The notes: generated by a model from the sequence alone, not told the origin. A stretch of 64,000 nt of DNA from Thermocrispum agreste DSM 44070 (GCF_000427905.1 NZ_ATYX01000010.1:1-64000), one strand, 5' to 3'. Positions 1 to 8,832 are shown, counted from the first letter of the stretch. Numbers and translations: made by a program.

Positions 1-2625
1 ATCCCTGAAGTTCGTGTACTCGTCGGGGCCCAGCTCGATGGCCCGGTCATGATCGGCCAGCGCATCCTCGAACCGCCCCATGCATCGGTAGGTGATGGCA
101 CGCTGACCGATGGCGAAGCCGTCGGGGCCGAGCTCGATCGCCCGATCGTGATCGGCCAGCGCCTCGGCATAGCGCTCCATGTCCCGATACGTGACCGCGC
201 GCTGCGTGAAGACTTCGGCCTCGCCGGGCACCAGCTCGATCGCTCGGGCATGGTCGGCCAGCGCTTCGGTGAACCGTCCCATTTCCCGGTACATGACCGC
301 GCGAATGAAGAAGTTTTCGGCGTCCTCAGGGTCGAGCTCGATCGCTCGCTCCATGTCGGTCAGCGCCCGGTCGCCATCACCCGTGCCTCTCCACATCGCG
401 GAGCGCAGCAACAGGTATACGGGATCCTCGTCCAGCTCGATCGCCTTGGTCAGTTTTTCGACGGCTTGCGCACAATTGCCCATCTTCTCGTACGTCACCG
501 CCCACTGGGCATAGACCGTGCTGAGGCCGGGCTCGAGCTCGGCCGCTCTGGCGTGGTCCGCAAGCGCCTTGTCGTAGTCGCCCAGTGTTCGATACGCCAC
601 CGCACGCCGCGAGAAATACCATCCCTCGTTCGGATTGAGTTCGAGCGCGCGCGTGTAATCGTTCAGCGCGTCCGCCGCGCGCCCCATGTCCAGATAGACC
701 TCCGCGCGCTTGAAGAGGCAGCCGTCATTGTCCGGCCTACGGTCGAGCGCCCGGGTGTAATCGATCAGCGCATCGAGATGCCGTCCCATGTCGTGATGAA
801 TGCCCGCGCTCACCTCCAACGGCCAGTCTTCGCTCGGAAAACGTTCGGCCAGCCGGGCGGCATCAGCCAACGCTTCTCCGTACCGCCCCACTGCCCGCAA
901 CGCCACGGCCCGGCCGCCGAGTGCCCCGACCATGTCCTGATCCTCGTCCAACACCTGATCGAAGTCCTCGATCGCGTCCTCGAAGCGCGCGCTGCTCATG
1001 CGTTCGTAGCCGCGCTGGACGAGCGCATCAAGCCGAGCGTCTGAAGCGAGGTTCGGAAAGCCCAGCAAGATCGTCAGATACGCCTCGAGATCGTTTTTCC
1101 GGACGGCGTCATCCAATCGTCGGGTCCACCGGAGAAGCGTTTCGTCCCCACTGTCGGCGGCCGCCTCGTTCATCATGGAGACCCAGCGCCGCAGGACAGC
1201 ACGATCCGCTTCCGCGATCGCGACCGAATCTGCCATGGCGTCGGCCAGATTGGCCTGCGGCTCGGCACACAGCTGGTGGTAGCACTCTTCCAGACCGCAA
1301 TTCAGCCGGGTGGGGTCCTCCCACTCGTCGCCGTCCGGCTCGGGCACTGCTTCGCGTTCGGTGCGATAGTGGCCGGCCAGCCGCTGATGAAGGTCCCGCC
1401 ATCGTTGTGGCGAGCGCGCTTTCAGCAAGCGCAGCATCGCTGACCGCGCGACATCGTGGTACTTCCAGTTGTCCCGGGTCCTGGTGACGAAAGGAAGATT
1501 GCACACCCAGTCGAAGACGTCCGCTTCATCGGCGTCGTTGCTGATCACCGCGAGCACGTCGGCGTTGAAGTGCCGCGGTGTCGCTGCGGTGAGAGCCGCA
1601 TCGCGCAGCCGGGCATCCGGCTCCCATTTCAAAAAACGCTCCACGGCGCTGTTCGCAGGATCCTCGACCGAGTGCTCGTCTGCCGGTCCCCTGACCGCCA
1701 GGGCGTTCAGCCACACCGGGAGCCGCCCGGACAGCGACAGGATCGTCGCCACGGTGTGCGGGTCGTGGACGTTGTGCCTGGCGAGCAGTTCGCGCGCTTC
1801 GGCCTCGGTGAACGGCGCCAGCGGGACGTCCTCGACTATGCCCAGGTACGGCGCCCAGTCGTTGACATCGAGCTGACGCTGCCCGGCGATGGTCATCACC
1901 AGCTCGGCGGGCAGGGCGCCGTACTTGCCTTCCAGCAGGTCCAGGATCCACGGCTGGAGGAAGTGCGACGTCCGTTCGAAAGTGTCGAACACCAGCGACA
2001 CGGTCCTGCGCTTGGCCAGCCGGCTGAGATCGGCGACGAAGAGCTTGGTCAGCACCGCGACCGGCTCGAGCACCAGCCGGACATCCTCGGCATTGCGGAA
2101 CTTCCGGCTCACATAGGTCCGGAAACGGTCGAGGTGTTCGTCGGTGATCGCCGCGCTGGCGACGTCCGCCAGCACCCCGAGGCTCGGGTCGGCCTTGGCC
2201 GCGGCCATTCCTGCCCTGGTGAGCAGGGCACCCAGCGTGCCGAACTCGCGCGATTGCGGATCGGCCATCAGCTCGCGCTGGCGCTCGCGATAGGCCGACA
2301 GCCGCCACCGGAAATCCTTGAACTCGCTCCCCTCGCCCGCCAGAGCGGCCGAGAGCACATCCATCGTCTCGATGACGTCGTACGCGCTCTCGTCGGTGCT
2401 ACCGCACGCAGCCCCATGTTCGGCGGCTATGCGCTGAAACTGCTGCACCAAGTACGTCTTGCCGACGCCCGCGACACCGTGCACGGCGAAAACGAACGTG
2501 CGACGCTCGTCGTCCACCGGGAGAGCCAGGTTTTCGGTGAACCGCGCAAGCAGCTCCTGCCGCCCCACGAAGTCCGCGCGCTGTCGCCTCTTGATGATGC
2601 TCTGCAGGTCGGTCCGTTCGTTCAC
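1..2625 (-). CDS. TPR-repeat protein with N-terminal P-loop NTPase (C-terminus cut by window edge)
   Basis: The reading frame is open from about 2625 leftward past base 1, so at least 875 residues are present and the C-terminus is missing. Near residue 50 there is a Walker A (GVAGVGKT), and near residue 208 a Walker B-like LVFDTFE. These are typical of STAND/NB-ARC-like signalling ATPases. From about residue 515 to the edge there are at least ten tetratricopeptide repeats with the period-34 pattern (for example ALADHDRAIELGPD, ALADHARAIELVPG). Such proteins act as ATP-driven scaffolds that oligomerise on ligand binding; in bacteria they appear in regulation, metabolism or defence, and the ligand cannot be read here. 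The start GTG at 2625 is a guess: the frame stays open further upstream and no strong ribosome site decides it. The gene has no operon partner inside the window. Confidence 0.8.
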   Translation of the reverse strand, partial: MNERTDLQSIIKRRQRADFVGRQELLARFTENLALPVDDERRTFVFAVHGVAGVGKTYLVQQFQRIAAEHGAACGSTDESAYDVIETMDVLSAALAGEGSEFKDFRWRLSAYRERQRELMADPQSREFGTLGALLTRAGMAAAKADPSLGVLADVASAAITDEHLDRFRTYVSRKFRNAEDVRLVLEPVAVLTKLFVADLSRLAKRRTVSLVFDTFERTSHFLQPWILDLLEGKYGALPAELVMTIAGQRQLDVNDWAPYLGIVEDVPLAPFTEAEARELLARHNVHDPHTVATILSLSGRLPVWLNALAVRGPADEHSVEDPANSAVERFLKWEPDARLRDAALTAATPRHFNADVLAVISNDADEADVFDWVCNLPFVTRTRDNWKYHDVARSAMLRLLKARSPQRWRDLHQRLAGHYRTEREAVPEPDGDEWEDPTRLNCGLEECYHQLCAEPQANLADAMADSVAIAEADRAVLRRWVSMMNEAAADSGDETLLRWTRRLDDAVRKNDLEAYLTILLGFPNLASDARLDALVQRGYERMSSARFEDAIEDFDQVLDEDQDMVGALGGRAVALRAVGRYGEALADAARLAERFPSEDWPLEVSAGIHHDMGRHLDALIDYTRALDRRPDNDGCLFKRAEVYLDMGRAADALNDYTRALELNPNEGWYFSRRAVAYRTLGDYDKALADHARAAELEPGLSTVYAQWAVTYEKMGNCAQAVEKLTKAIELDEDPVYLLLRSAMWRGTGDGDRALTDMERAIELDPEDAENFFIRAVMYREMGRFTEALADHARAIELVPGEAEVFTQRAVTYRDMERYAEALADHDRAIELGPDGFAIGQRAITYRCMGRFEDALADHDRAIELGPDEYTNFRD

Positions 2626-2841
2626 GCTTCCCGGCAGCCTTTCGGACAGCTCCTCGTGGCGGAGCGAATCGCATCGGGGTGTCCCCTCAGTATCCGTGAC
2701 GTGACGGACCGTGTGACGCGATTCGATCAAACGCCCTCGTCACGAATGCGTTGCGCCGCCGGAATCGACCGACGTCCTCCTGTCAGGGACGATCCTGCCC
2801 GCGAGCCGCCAGCCCACCGGCCGAGCGCCGGGCAAGGTCTA

Positions 2842-3021
2842 TCACCAGACGGTTCGGTACCCTCCGCCACCGGCATCGAAGCCGCCACCACCGCCATCGA
2901 AACCGCCACCACCGGCATCGAAGCCGTCACCACCGCCCCAGTCGGACGGGTGGTGCGGGGTGTCCATGGCATAGGCAGCCGTCGAGCCGATCGGCACGCA
3001 GGCCGCCGCGATTCCGATCAC
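2842..3021 (-). CDS. Small glycine-rich exported protein (tentative)
   Basis: From the GTG at 3021 this would give 59 residues: a hydrophobic alanine-rich stretch ending in STAAYA, a plausible signal-peptidase site, then a tail made of three GGGFDAG-like repeats ending in YRTVW. An upstream in-frame TTG near 3080 would add a charged N-region. An ATG at about 3063 with a purine-rich leader lies in another frame and stops at the GTG. The repeats are encoded by a 21-bp tandem array. No family was recognised. Low-complexity secreted peptides of this kind occur in actinomycetes, but codon bias cannot be judged on so short a frame, so the call is weak. Confidence 0.35.
   Translation of the reverse strand: MIGIAAACVPIGSTAAYAMDTPHHPSDWGGGDGFDAGGGGFDGGGGGFDAGGGGYRTVW
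2872..2934. repeat. Three tandem 21-bp units
   Basis: Units run 2872-2892, 2893-2913 and 2914-2934 and differ by two or three bases each. On the minus strand they encode the FDAGGGG-type repeats of the small exported protein. Confidence 0.85.
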
Positions 3022-3065
3022 AGCGCGACCGGGTGAAGCCGCGCGACGAGCAACGCGTTCATGAC

Positions 3066-3157
3066 GTTCGCTCCCCGCACGCAAGCGGCCGACAGCCGGA
3101 ATGGCCGTGCACCTGAACGAGACCAGGCTCACTCCCCGCGCGCAGACGGCCGATAGC
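3066..3157. repeat. Imperfect direct repeat pair, 60 bp apart
   Basis: About 31 bp at 3066-3096 recurs at 3126-3157 with roughly five differences (core CTCCCCGC, then CGGCCGA). It lies in the non-coding gap between the small exported protein and the beta-propeller gene. Confidence 0.7.
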
Positions 3158-3253
3158 TGACGGATTACGCGCGGATATGCCCGCAAGGCAACCTCTGGGC
3201 GCGCACAAGCGTGAGTCGGACAGGCTCTTGAGCGCCTGAGGAGGGATATCCAC

Positions 3254-4563
3254 ATGAGAAGAACACATCTTCGCCGATGTGTCGTCGCAGCTGCGGTCGC
3301 GGCCATGCTTACCAGCATCGGCGCGGCGGCACAGGCGCAAGAGGGGGATGGGAGAAGACCCGGGTCAGCGGAAACGAAGCGATCGACGGATACGACGTGA
3401 CCGTCGACGCCAAAGGCACGACCAATGTCATTTGGGCAGGCGAAGGCGGCGACGGTCCGCGGCAAGCCGTCCGGGTCCGGACCAGAGCGGCCGACGGCTC
3501 GTGGTCGGAGCCCCAGGTCCTGGCGGAGAAGGCGTCGGGGTTCGACGACTTCCAGGAGCCGGTGATCGCCGCGACGGCCGCAGGAGGTGCGGCGGCCGCG
3601 TGGATCGACGCGTCGGGATCCACACCGCGGATCATGGCCAGGGTCAAACCCGCAGGTGGCTCCTGGGGTGCGGCGGAGCAGGTCGCCAACGCCAAGGGCA
3701 TCAGCCAGTTGCGGATCGCCGGGGCGGCGTCCGGGCACGTGATGCTGGTCTGGCGGCAGGACGACGGCATCCACGCCAGCCGGTACACGCCGGCCAACGG
3801 CTGGTCGGCCCCGAGGACCCTGTCGTCGTCGGGCGCCAATCCGGATGTCGCCATCAACGACACCGGCGTCGCCTACGCCGCGTGGAGCCAGAAGTCGAAC
3901 AGCTCGGCACCAGACCGGATCCGCGCCCGCTACAGCACGCCCGGCGGCGCGTGGTCGACGTTCGCGACGTTGTCGTCATCGGATCGCCGGGCGGACGAAC
4001 CGGCCGTGGCGGTCGACCAGAACGGCAGCGGAATGGTGGTCTGGAGCCAGCGCCGCGCCCCCACCGTGATCCAGGAAGCCCACCGTCCGGTTGGCAGCAC
4101 CTGGACCAAGACCGTCACCATCTCCAACACCAAACGGACATCGATCGAACCGGACGTCGTCCTGGACGCCCGGGGTTCCGCGGTCGCCGTCTGGCAAGTC
4201 CGGCTCGCCGGCGGAGACACCTGGAGCTACGAGGTGGACGCCAACAGCCGCCCGTCGGGCGGCAAGTGGGGCACCGCGCGCAGGCTCGACGTGGAGGCGA
4301 TGAACCCGATGGTCGGCATGGACGGCCAGGGCAACGCCACCGCGGTGTGGCACAAGGACGGCTACTACCCGTGCGGGCTGGTTGCGGCCGAGAAGCCTGC
4401 GGGCAAGTCCTGGGCGGTGCCGAAGCAAGTCGCCAATGGCATCGACACCTGGTCGAAGGAGTACGCCGTCGGCGCGGACGGCACGGCCGCCGCGGTGATC
4501 TACGACCACAACGGTCAGGACGGCGACTGGGATCACCCGATCTACGCGTTCGTGCGGCCCTGA
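3254..4563 (+). CDS. Exported beta-propeller-like repeat protein, frame broken after the signal peptide
   Basis: ATG 3254 has a good ribosome site (GAGGAGG, 3236-3242) and begins a classic signal peptide (MRRTHLRR, hydrophobic core, cleavage near AAAQAQ). That frame hits a stop soon after. The mature part continues in the next frame from about 3345 to 4563. The shift falls on a run of five G (3343-3347); one extra G would join the two parts into a protein of about 436 residues. The mature part has roughly seven repeats of the pattern A.AVW...., about 20 residues, then P.G.W..P..L, as in secreted beta-propellers whose blades bind sugars or protein partners. No catalytic motif is visible. The shift may be a sequencing error in the homopolymer, a real mutation, or slippage. 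A strong terminator follows. Confidence 0.7.
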
Positions 4564-4580
4564 CCGGTGACCGTCCCGGC

Positions 4581-4614
4581 AAGGCCGGGGGCCGGCGCCC
4601 GGTCCCCGGCCTTT
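4581..4614 (+). terminator. Intrinsic terminator after the beta-propeller gene
   Basis: A 10-bp perfect stem (AAGGCCGGGG / CCCCGGCCTT) starts 17 bp after the stop codon and ends in a short T run. Confidence 0.75.
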
Positions 4615-4715
4615 CGTCGTTTCGGGCGTCGCGGAATGAGCCTTCCAGTCCCCGGGCGATCGCGGCTAGCATCCTCAGCACGACGCTCGCGACATCCACC
4701 ACGGAGGGTCCCGCC

Positions 4716-6245
4716 ATGGCCATTCCCCTGTCCCGCATGGGTGATTTCCTCGCGCACTGGACCGCCCGCAAGCCGGACCAGCAGGCACTGGTTTTCCAGG
4801 ACCGCAGCTGGACCTGGGCGGAGCTGGACGACCGGGTGCGGCGTGCGGCGAGTGCCCTGCGTGCCGCGGGGCTGTCCGCGGGCGACCGGTTCGCGGTGCT
4901 GGACAAGAACCACCCGGCCTGCCTCGAGCTGACGCTGGCCGCGTCGATCATCGGTGCGGTCAACGTGGTGGTGAACTTCCGCCTGGCACCGGACGAGCTG
5001 GTCCACGTCCTCGACGACTCCACGGCGAAACTCGTCGTGGTCGGCGCGGAGTTCGCCGGAACGCTCGACGGCATTCGTGACCGCCTGCCGTCCGTCTGCC
5101 GGACCGTGGTGCTCGGCGGTGAAAAAGACGAGTACGAGCAGTGGCTGGCACAGGAGGAACCGCTGGCGGAGCTGCCCACCACGTCGGCCGACGACTGTTT
5201 CCTCCAGCTCTACACCTCGGGCACGACCGGCTGGCCGAAAGGCGCGATGCTCACCCAGCGCAGCATGACCGCGCACACCAACGCCGTCGCACCCGCATAC
5301 GCCATGGACGAGGACACCGTCAACATCGTGGCGATGCCGCTGTTCCACGTCGGCGGGACGAGCTGGGCCCTGGGCAGCATGGCGACGGGTGGGCGGACGG
5401 TCGTCGTGCGGGAAGTGACGGAGGTGCTGCAAGAAGTCGCCAAGCACCAGGCCACGCACGTCTTCCTGGTGCCCGCGGTGATCCAGGCCCTGATCCAGCA
5501 CCCGCAGACGCCGCAAGCGCTCGGCAGCGTCCGCGTCCTTGCCTACGGCGGCTCCCCCATGCCGCTGGACGTGATGAACCAGGTCCTGGAGAAGCTGTCC
5601 ACGCCGCTGTACTCGGTGTACGGGATGACCGAGATGTCGGGGGCGTTCTGCTGCTTGAAGCCGGAAGAGCACCGCGACGAGTCGCGCAGGCACTTGCTGG
5701 CGTCGGCCGGGCGCATCCTGCCGGAGACAGAACTCCGCGTGGTCGATCCGACGACCGGCCAGGACGTGCCGACCGGTCAGCTCGGCGAGTTCTGGGTGAA
5801 GTCGGAGCAGGTGATGGCCGGCTACTGGCGCAACCCGGAGGCCACGAAGGAAACCATCACCGAGGACGGCTGGCTGCGCACCGGGGACGCCGGCCGGGTG
5901 GACGAGGACGGCTACCTCTACATCGAGGACCGGGTCAAGGACATGATCATCACCGGTGGGGAGAACGTCTACCCGGCAGAGGTCGAGCGCGTGCTCGCGC
6001 AGCACCCGGACGTGGCGGAGGTCGCCGTCGTCGGGGTGCCGCACGAGAAGTGGGGCGAAACCCCCAAGGCGGTCGTGGTCCTCAAGGAAGGGGCCACCCT
6101 CGACGAGCAGGGTCTGATCGACTTCACCCGGGAGAAGCTGGCGCACTACAAGTGCCCGACGTCGGTCACCGCCGTGGCAGCGCTGCCGCGGAACCCGACC
6201 GGCAAGATCCTGCGCCGCGAGCTCCGCGCTCAATTCCAGTCATGA
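4716..6245 (+). CDS. Acyl-CoA synthetase (AMP-forming, FadD-like)
   Basis: This 509-residue enzyme belongs to the AMP-binding (ANL) superfamily. It activates a carboxylic acid, probably a medium or long fatty acid, with ATP to an acyl-adenylate and then an acyl-CoA. The P-loop-like signature LYTSGTTGWPKG lies near residue 164, the YGMTE motif near 305, the hinge aspartate region TGDAG near 390, and GENVYPAEVE near 415. The catalytic lysine is in PTGKILRRE near 494, so all core motifs are intact. The length fits FadD13-type single-domain ligases. ATG 4716 is preceded by GGAGGG at 4703-4708. The frame remains open far upstream, but that part overlaps the beta-propeller gene in another frame and is not coding. 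It stands alone between two unrelated loci, so its substrate is unknown. Confidence 0.92.
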   Translation: MAIPLSRMGDFLAHWTARKPDQQALVFQDRSWTWAELDDRVRRAASALRAAGLSAGDRFAVLDKNHPACLELTLAASIIGAVNVVVNFRLAPDELVHVLDDSTAKLVVVGAEFAGTLDGIRDRLPSVCRTVVLGGEKDEYEQWLAQEEPLAELPTTSADDCFLQLYTSGTTGWPKGAMLTQRSMTAHTNAVAPAYAMDEDTVNIVAMPLFHVGGTSWALGSMATGGRTVVVREVTEVLQEVAKHQATHVFLVPAVIQALIQHPQTPQALGSVRVLAYGGSPMPLDVMNQVLEKLSTPLYSVYGMTEMSGAFCCLKPEEHRDESRRHLLASAGRILPETELRVVDPTTGQDVPTGQLGEFWVKSEQVMAGYWRNPEATKETITEDGWLRTGDAGRVDEDGYLYIEDRVKDMIITGGENVYPAEVERVLAQHPDVAEVAVVGVPHEKWGETPKAVVVLKEGATLDEQGLIDFTREKLAHYKCPTSVTAVAALPRNPTGKILRRELRAQFQS

Positions 6246-6942
6246 CGCGGCACCGCCGGTGCGCCCGGTCGTGCGCGGAGCCGTGCGGCACGCACGATTC
6301 CCGTCCCCGGGACGGCAGGCTGGCGAGCCCCGTGCCGGTCCACTGGTGACCTCACTGCCTGCGGGACCGGTCGACACCGTCATGGTGGACCGGCGGCCGG
6401 TAGACGGCACTCGTCTCGGGTGCGGCCTGCGCCGGAAGGAATCCGGATTGCGCAGGCCAGGTGTCGCCGTCCTGTGCCGGAATGCGGGGTCGGAATGCGG
6501 GCCGTCGCCTGCTGGGCGGACACCGTGGCCGGTGCTGCTTACGGCAGGCTCGTCGCCTCCTGAGCCGACCGCGCCACCGTGAGCCGCCGCGCCAAGGCTC
6601 GGCACGTCGGCATGGCCGATCCCGAGCCCCGCTCGAGCCTGGCCGTTCAACATCGGCATGGCCGATCCCGAGTCCCGCTCGAGCCTGGCCGTTCAACATC
6701 GGCAAGGCCGATCCCGAGCCCCGCTCGAGCCTGGCCATTCAGTTGGCTTCGGGTGCGTTTGTGCGATCCGAAGCGAACGTCCGGCGCGGTGGCCGGTGCC
6801 GTCCGGGTGACGGTTCGTCAGACGGCCCCGAGCTGGTCCGGATTCCTCCGGTGCGTGGGCCCCGCCTTCGTCACCGCTTACTCCCGCGGTGAGCTGCCGA
6901 GGCTCTGCACCATCCGGCCCACTTTCCGGTCCCCGCGCCCGG
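6246..6942. other. Gene-free stretch
   Basis: No convincing reading frame was seen in these 700 bp between the acyl-CoA ligase stop and the convergent cyclase-like gene. The only clear structure is the 46-bp tandem array at 6611-6742. Confidence 0.6.
6611..6742. repeat. Tandem 46-bp repeat, nearly three copies
   Basis: Copies start at 6611, 6657 and 6703. The first two differ at a single base; the third is truncated at about 40 bp with a couple of changes. Each unit contains the palindrome GCTCGAGC. The array lies in non-coding DNA. Confidence 0.9.
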
Positions 6943-7692
6943 TCACCGTCGGGCGTAGGCCTTGTCCAGCACCGTCGAGGTCGTGGGCGTGGCACCGCGC
7001 CGCTCGTCCGGTGCCCTGGCGGGCGCCGAGCCTGCGGGCTCGGCCGCGACGAAACCCTTTGCCAGCAACTCACCGGACGGGGAAGGAACGCGCAGGAACG
7101 CGCGGCTCCGATACGACTTGGCTTCCACTTCCACCGGCACGTAGAGATCCGGGCGCTCGGCGGAGTACCCGGACGCCACGGCGTCGTGGTAGGCCCGCTC
7201 CGACACGATGGCGGCCAGGCAGGTCGTGTCGCCGGAGCGGGTCAGCAGGTTCCGCACCGGATCGGCGTCGACGAGCCGGTGCGTCTCGATCTGCGCATCG
7301 CCGCTGCGGTCGCCGGTCGGCCTCTTCGCGAACTCGGTCACCGGGCCGACGGTGATCGCGGCCCGCATCCGCAGCGGTTGCCCGTGGCCTGCGGCCAGTC
7401 CGCGCGCATTGCGGTGCAGCAGTTCGTCCTGCAGCGCGGACAGCAACGGGTTGAGCAGCAACGGAAGCATGGCCGAGTCGAACCCGGCGAAGTACCCGTC
7501 CCCGGTGTGCCGGTGGAACCGCTGCTGCTGCCATGCCTGCGCCAGGCCCGCTCGTTCGAAGGCGAGCCGGAGTATCTGCGGGATGTCCTTGGTCAGCTCG
7601 GCGTGCCTGCTGCCTTCCCGGCCGTTGAAGTCCTTCACGTCGACCACGAACAGCGACCGGTAGGGCGGCAGTACCTGCGGGTGTCGGTCCAT
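6943..7692 (-). CDS. Class III nucleotidyl cyclase-like protein
   Basis: The 249 residues resemble the cyclase homology domain. VVDVKDFNG carries the first metal-binding aspartate (D18) and HTGDGYFAGFD the second (D65). LRMRAAITVGPV matches the strand usually written RIGIHTGEV, and AAIVSERAYHDAV matches the late VSE strand. The helix normally holding the transition-state Asn and Arg reads QIETHRLVDA: the Arg seems kept, the Asn position is Ile. This resembles a family of single-domain proteins common in actinomycetes that are usually left as hypothetical. Enzymatic activity and nucleotide product are therefore uncertain. It lies 106 bp downstream of, and in the same direction as, a CRP-like regulator gene, with a CRP-type site between. 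ATG 7692 has GGAAGG ten bases upstream. There is no signal peptide or membrane segment. Confidence 0.7.
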   Translation of the reverse strand: MDRHPQVLPPYRSLFVVDVKDFNGREGSRHAELTKDIPQILRLAFERAGLAQAWQQQRFHRHTGDGYFAGFDSAMLPLLLNPLLSALQDELLHRNARGLAAGHGQPLRMRAAITVGPVTEFAKRPTGDRSGDAQIETHRLVDADPVRNLLTRSGDTTCLAAIVSERAYHDAVASGYSAERPDLYVPVEVEAKSYRSRAFLRVPSPSGELLAKGFVAAEPAGSAPARAPDERRGATPTTSTVLDKAYARR

Positions 7693-7787
7693 TCCAGATC
7701 AGCCTTCCCGATGGGACGACCTCGACGTTGCCAGGGAGGATCGCGCCGATACGCGGCCGGCGTTGTCCACCACCGGACAAATCGTAG

Positions 7788-7803
7788 TGTGGCTCACGTC
7801 ACA
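7788..7803. promoter_or_regulatory. Candidate CRP-type operator upstream of the cyclase-like gene
   Basis: On the minus strand the site reads TGTGACGTGAGCCACA, which is TGTGA-N6-TCACA with one mismatch. It covers the stop codon of the CRP-like gene and lies about 95 bp before the cyclase ATG. Matching to the classical CRP consensus is by eye. Confidence 0.45.
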
Positions 7804-8458
7804 ATCCCGCATGTCGGCGAAGCTTCCGCACGTCGGCCACCACGACGCGCCGCCCGGACGAGAGCGCGCCGGTACTGCGCAACAGGGCGATCTGCTCGGC
7901 GACGGTGCTGCGGGCCAGCCCGAGGGCACGCGCCAGCTCCCCCTGCGACAGCGGGATGAGGAAGCGATCGGGCTTGTCCGGCGGGGCCAGGGTGACCAGC
8001 TCGTGCAGCAGCCTGGCCACCCGCCGCTCGGCGGGGAAGCGCGCCAGCTGCATCTGGCTGGGGATGGTCTGCGACAGCTTGAGCACCAGATAGTCCGCGT
8101 ACCGCCCCACCGCACGGTTCTCTTCGAGGAAGCGGTGGAACCGATGGGTCTCGATCACCTTGGCGATGCACCGGTCGATCGCCATCACGCTGACCGTTCG
8201 CCGGGAGTGCTCGCCGGTGGCCATCTCGCCCACCACATCGCCTGCCGAGCGCAGGGAGACCAGCAGTTCGTCGCCGTCCGGTGTGTGGCCGAGGACCTTC
8301 ACCCGCCCGGACACCAGCGCCACCAGGTAGCCGCCTGGCTCGCCCTGTCGCATGAGGTACGTGCCCGAGGCGAACTCGCGGTGGGTGCCGAGCATCAGCA
8401 GGCGAGCCCACCCTTCGTCACCGAGCAATGCCCGAAAGCCAAGCGGCCGCTCAGCCAC
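7799..8458 (-). CDS. CRP/FNR-family cyclic-nucleotide-type transcription regulator
   Basis: The 219 residues hold an N-terminal cyclic-nucleotide-binding beta-roll. It includes GEM followed by SRRTVSV, where the Arg and Thr match the phosphate-binding Arg-Ser pair of CRP. A long dimer helix and a C-terminal winged helix (SQGELARALGLARSTVAEQIALL) follow. The recognition helix keeps the first Arg but has Ser in place of the usual Glu, so its DNA site may differ from that of E. coli CRP. GTG 8458 is chosen because AGGAGG lies five bases upstream; an ATG at 8503 and longer versions lack such a site. It is probably co-transcribed with the cyclase-like gene downstream, suggesting a self-contained signalling pair. 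Bound nucleotide is unknown. Confidence 0.9.
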   Translation of the reverse strand: MAERPLGFRALLGDEGWARLLMLGTHREFASGTYLMRQGEPGGYLVALVSGRVKVLGHTPDGDELLVSLRSAGDVVGEMATGEHSRRTVSVMAIDRCIAKVIETHRFHRFLEENRAVGRYADYLVLKLSQTIPSQMQLARFPAERRVARLLHELVTLAPPDKPDRFLIPLSQGELARALGLARSTVAEQIALLRSTGALSSGRRVVVADVRKLRRHAGL

Positions 8459-8832
8459 CTCGGCCTCCTGCCTACTGCTGCCACAACCCCGCACCACTGG
8501 CATGCCCTCGGATGTCACCGCTACTTTCGGTAGCGTGCCAACTACTGTCGGCACGCGCAACGGTGACCATCGCGAACGCTCGCCGATGCCGTCCGGCGGC
8601 CTTGCCGACCAGGGCAACCATACGGACCCGGCGCGCAGGAGAACACCCTTTCGCCGACCGGGACGACTCCGATCACGTGCTGCTTCGCCGAGCCCGTGCA
8701 GCCCACACCACCCGCCCATCCCGTCCAGCCCGCCGGAACGGGACCGGCCGCCGGTGGACCGCACGACGGAGCAGGTGCGGACGGCCGGACATCGATCGCC
8801 ACCGTCGGGCCGAGCCGCTACCGTGATCGGCC
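8459..8832. other. Divergent intergenic region with an inverted repeat
   Basis: This gap lies between the leftward CRP-like gene and the rightward VOC gene. A 7-bp perfect inverted repeat (GCGTGCC...GGCACGC, 8533-8556) is the only clear element and could be an operator. No gene seen. Confidence 0.5.

Noticed and set aside
2842-3774. A 310-residue version of the small glycine-rich protein
   Set aside because: The upstream two thirds run antisense to the beta-propeller gene and show no protein-like pattern. Only the last 60 or so codons look real.
6943-8458. A Pycsar-type anti-phage system
   Set aside because: The cyclase-like protein is partnered by a CRP-type transcription regulator, with no membrane or TIR effector, so a transcription circuit is more likely.
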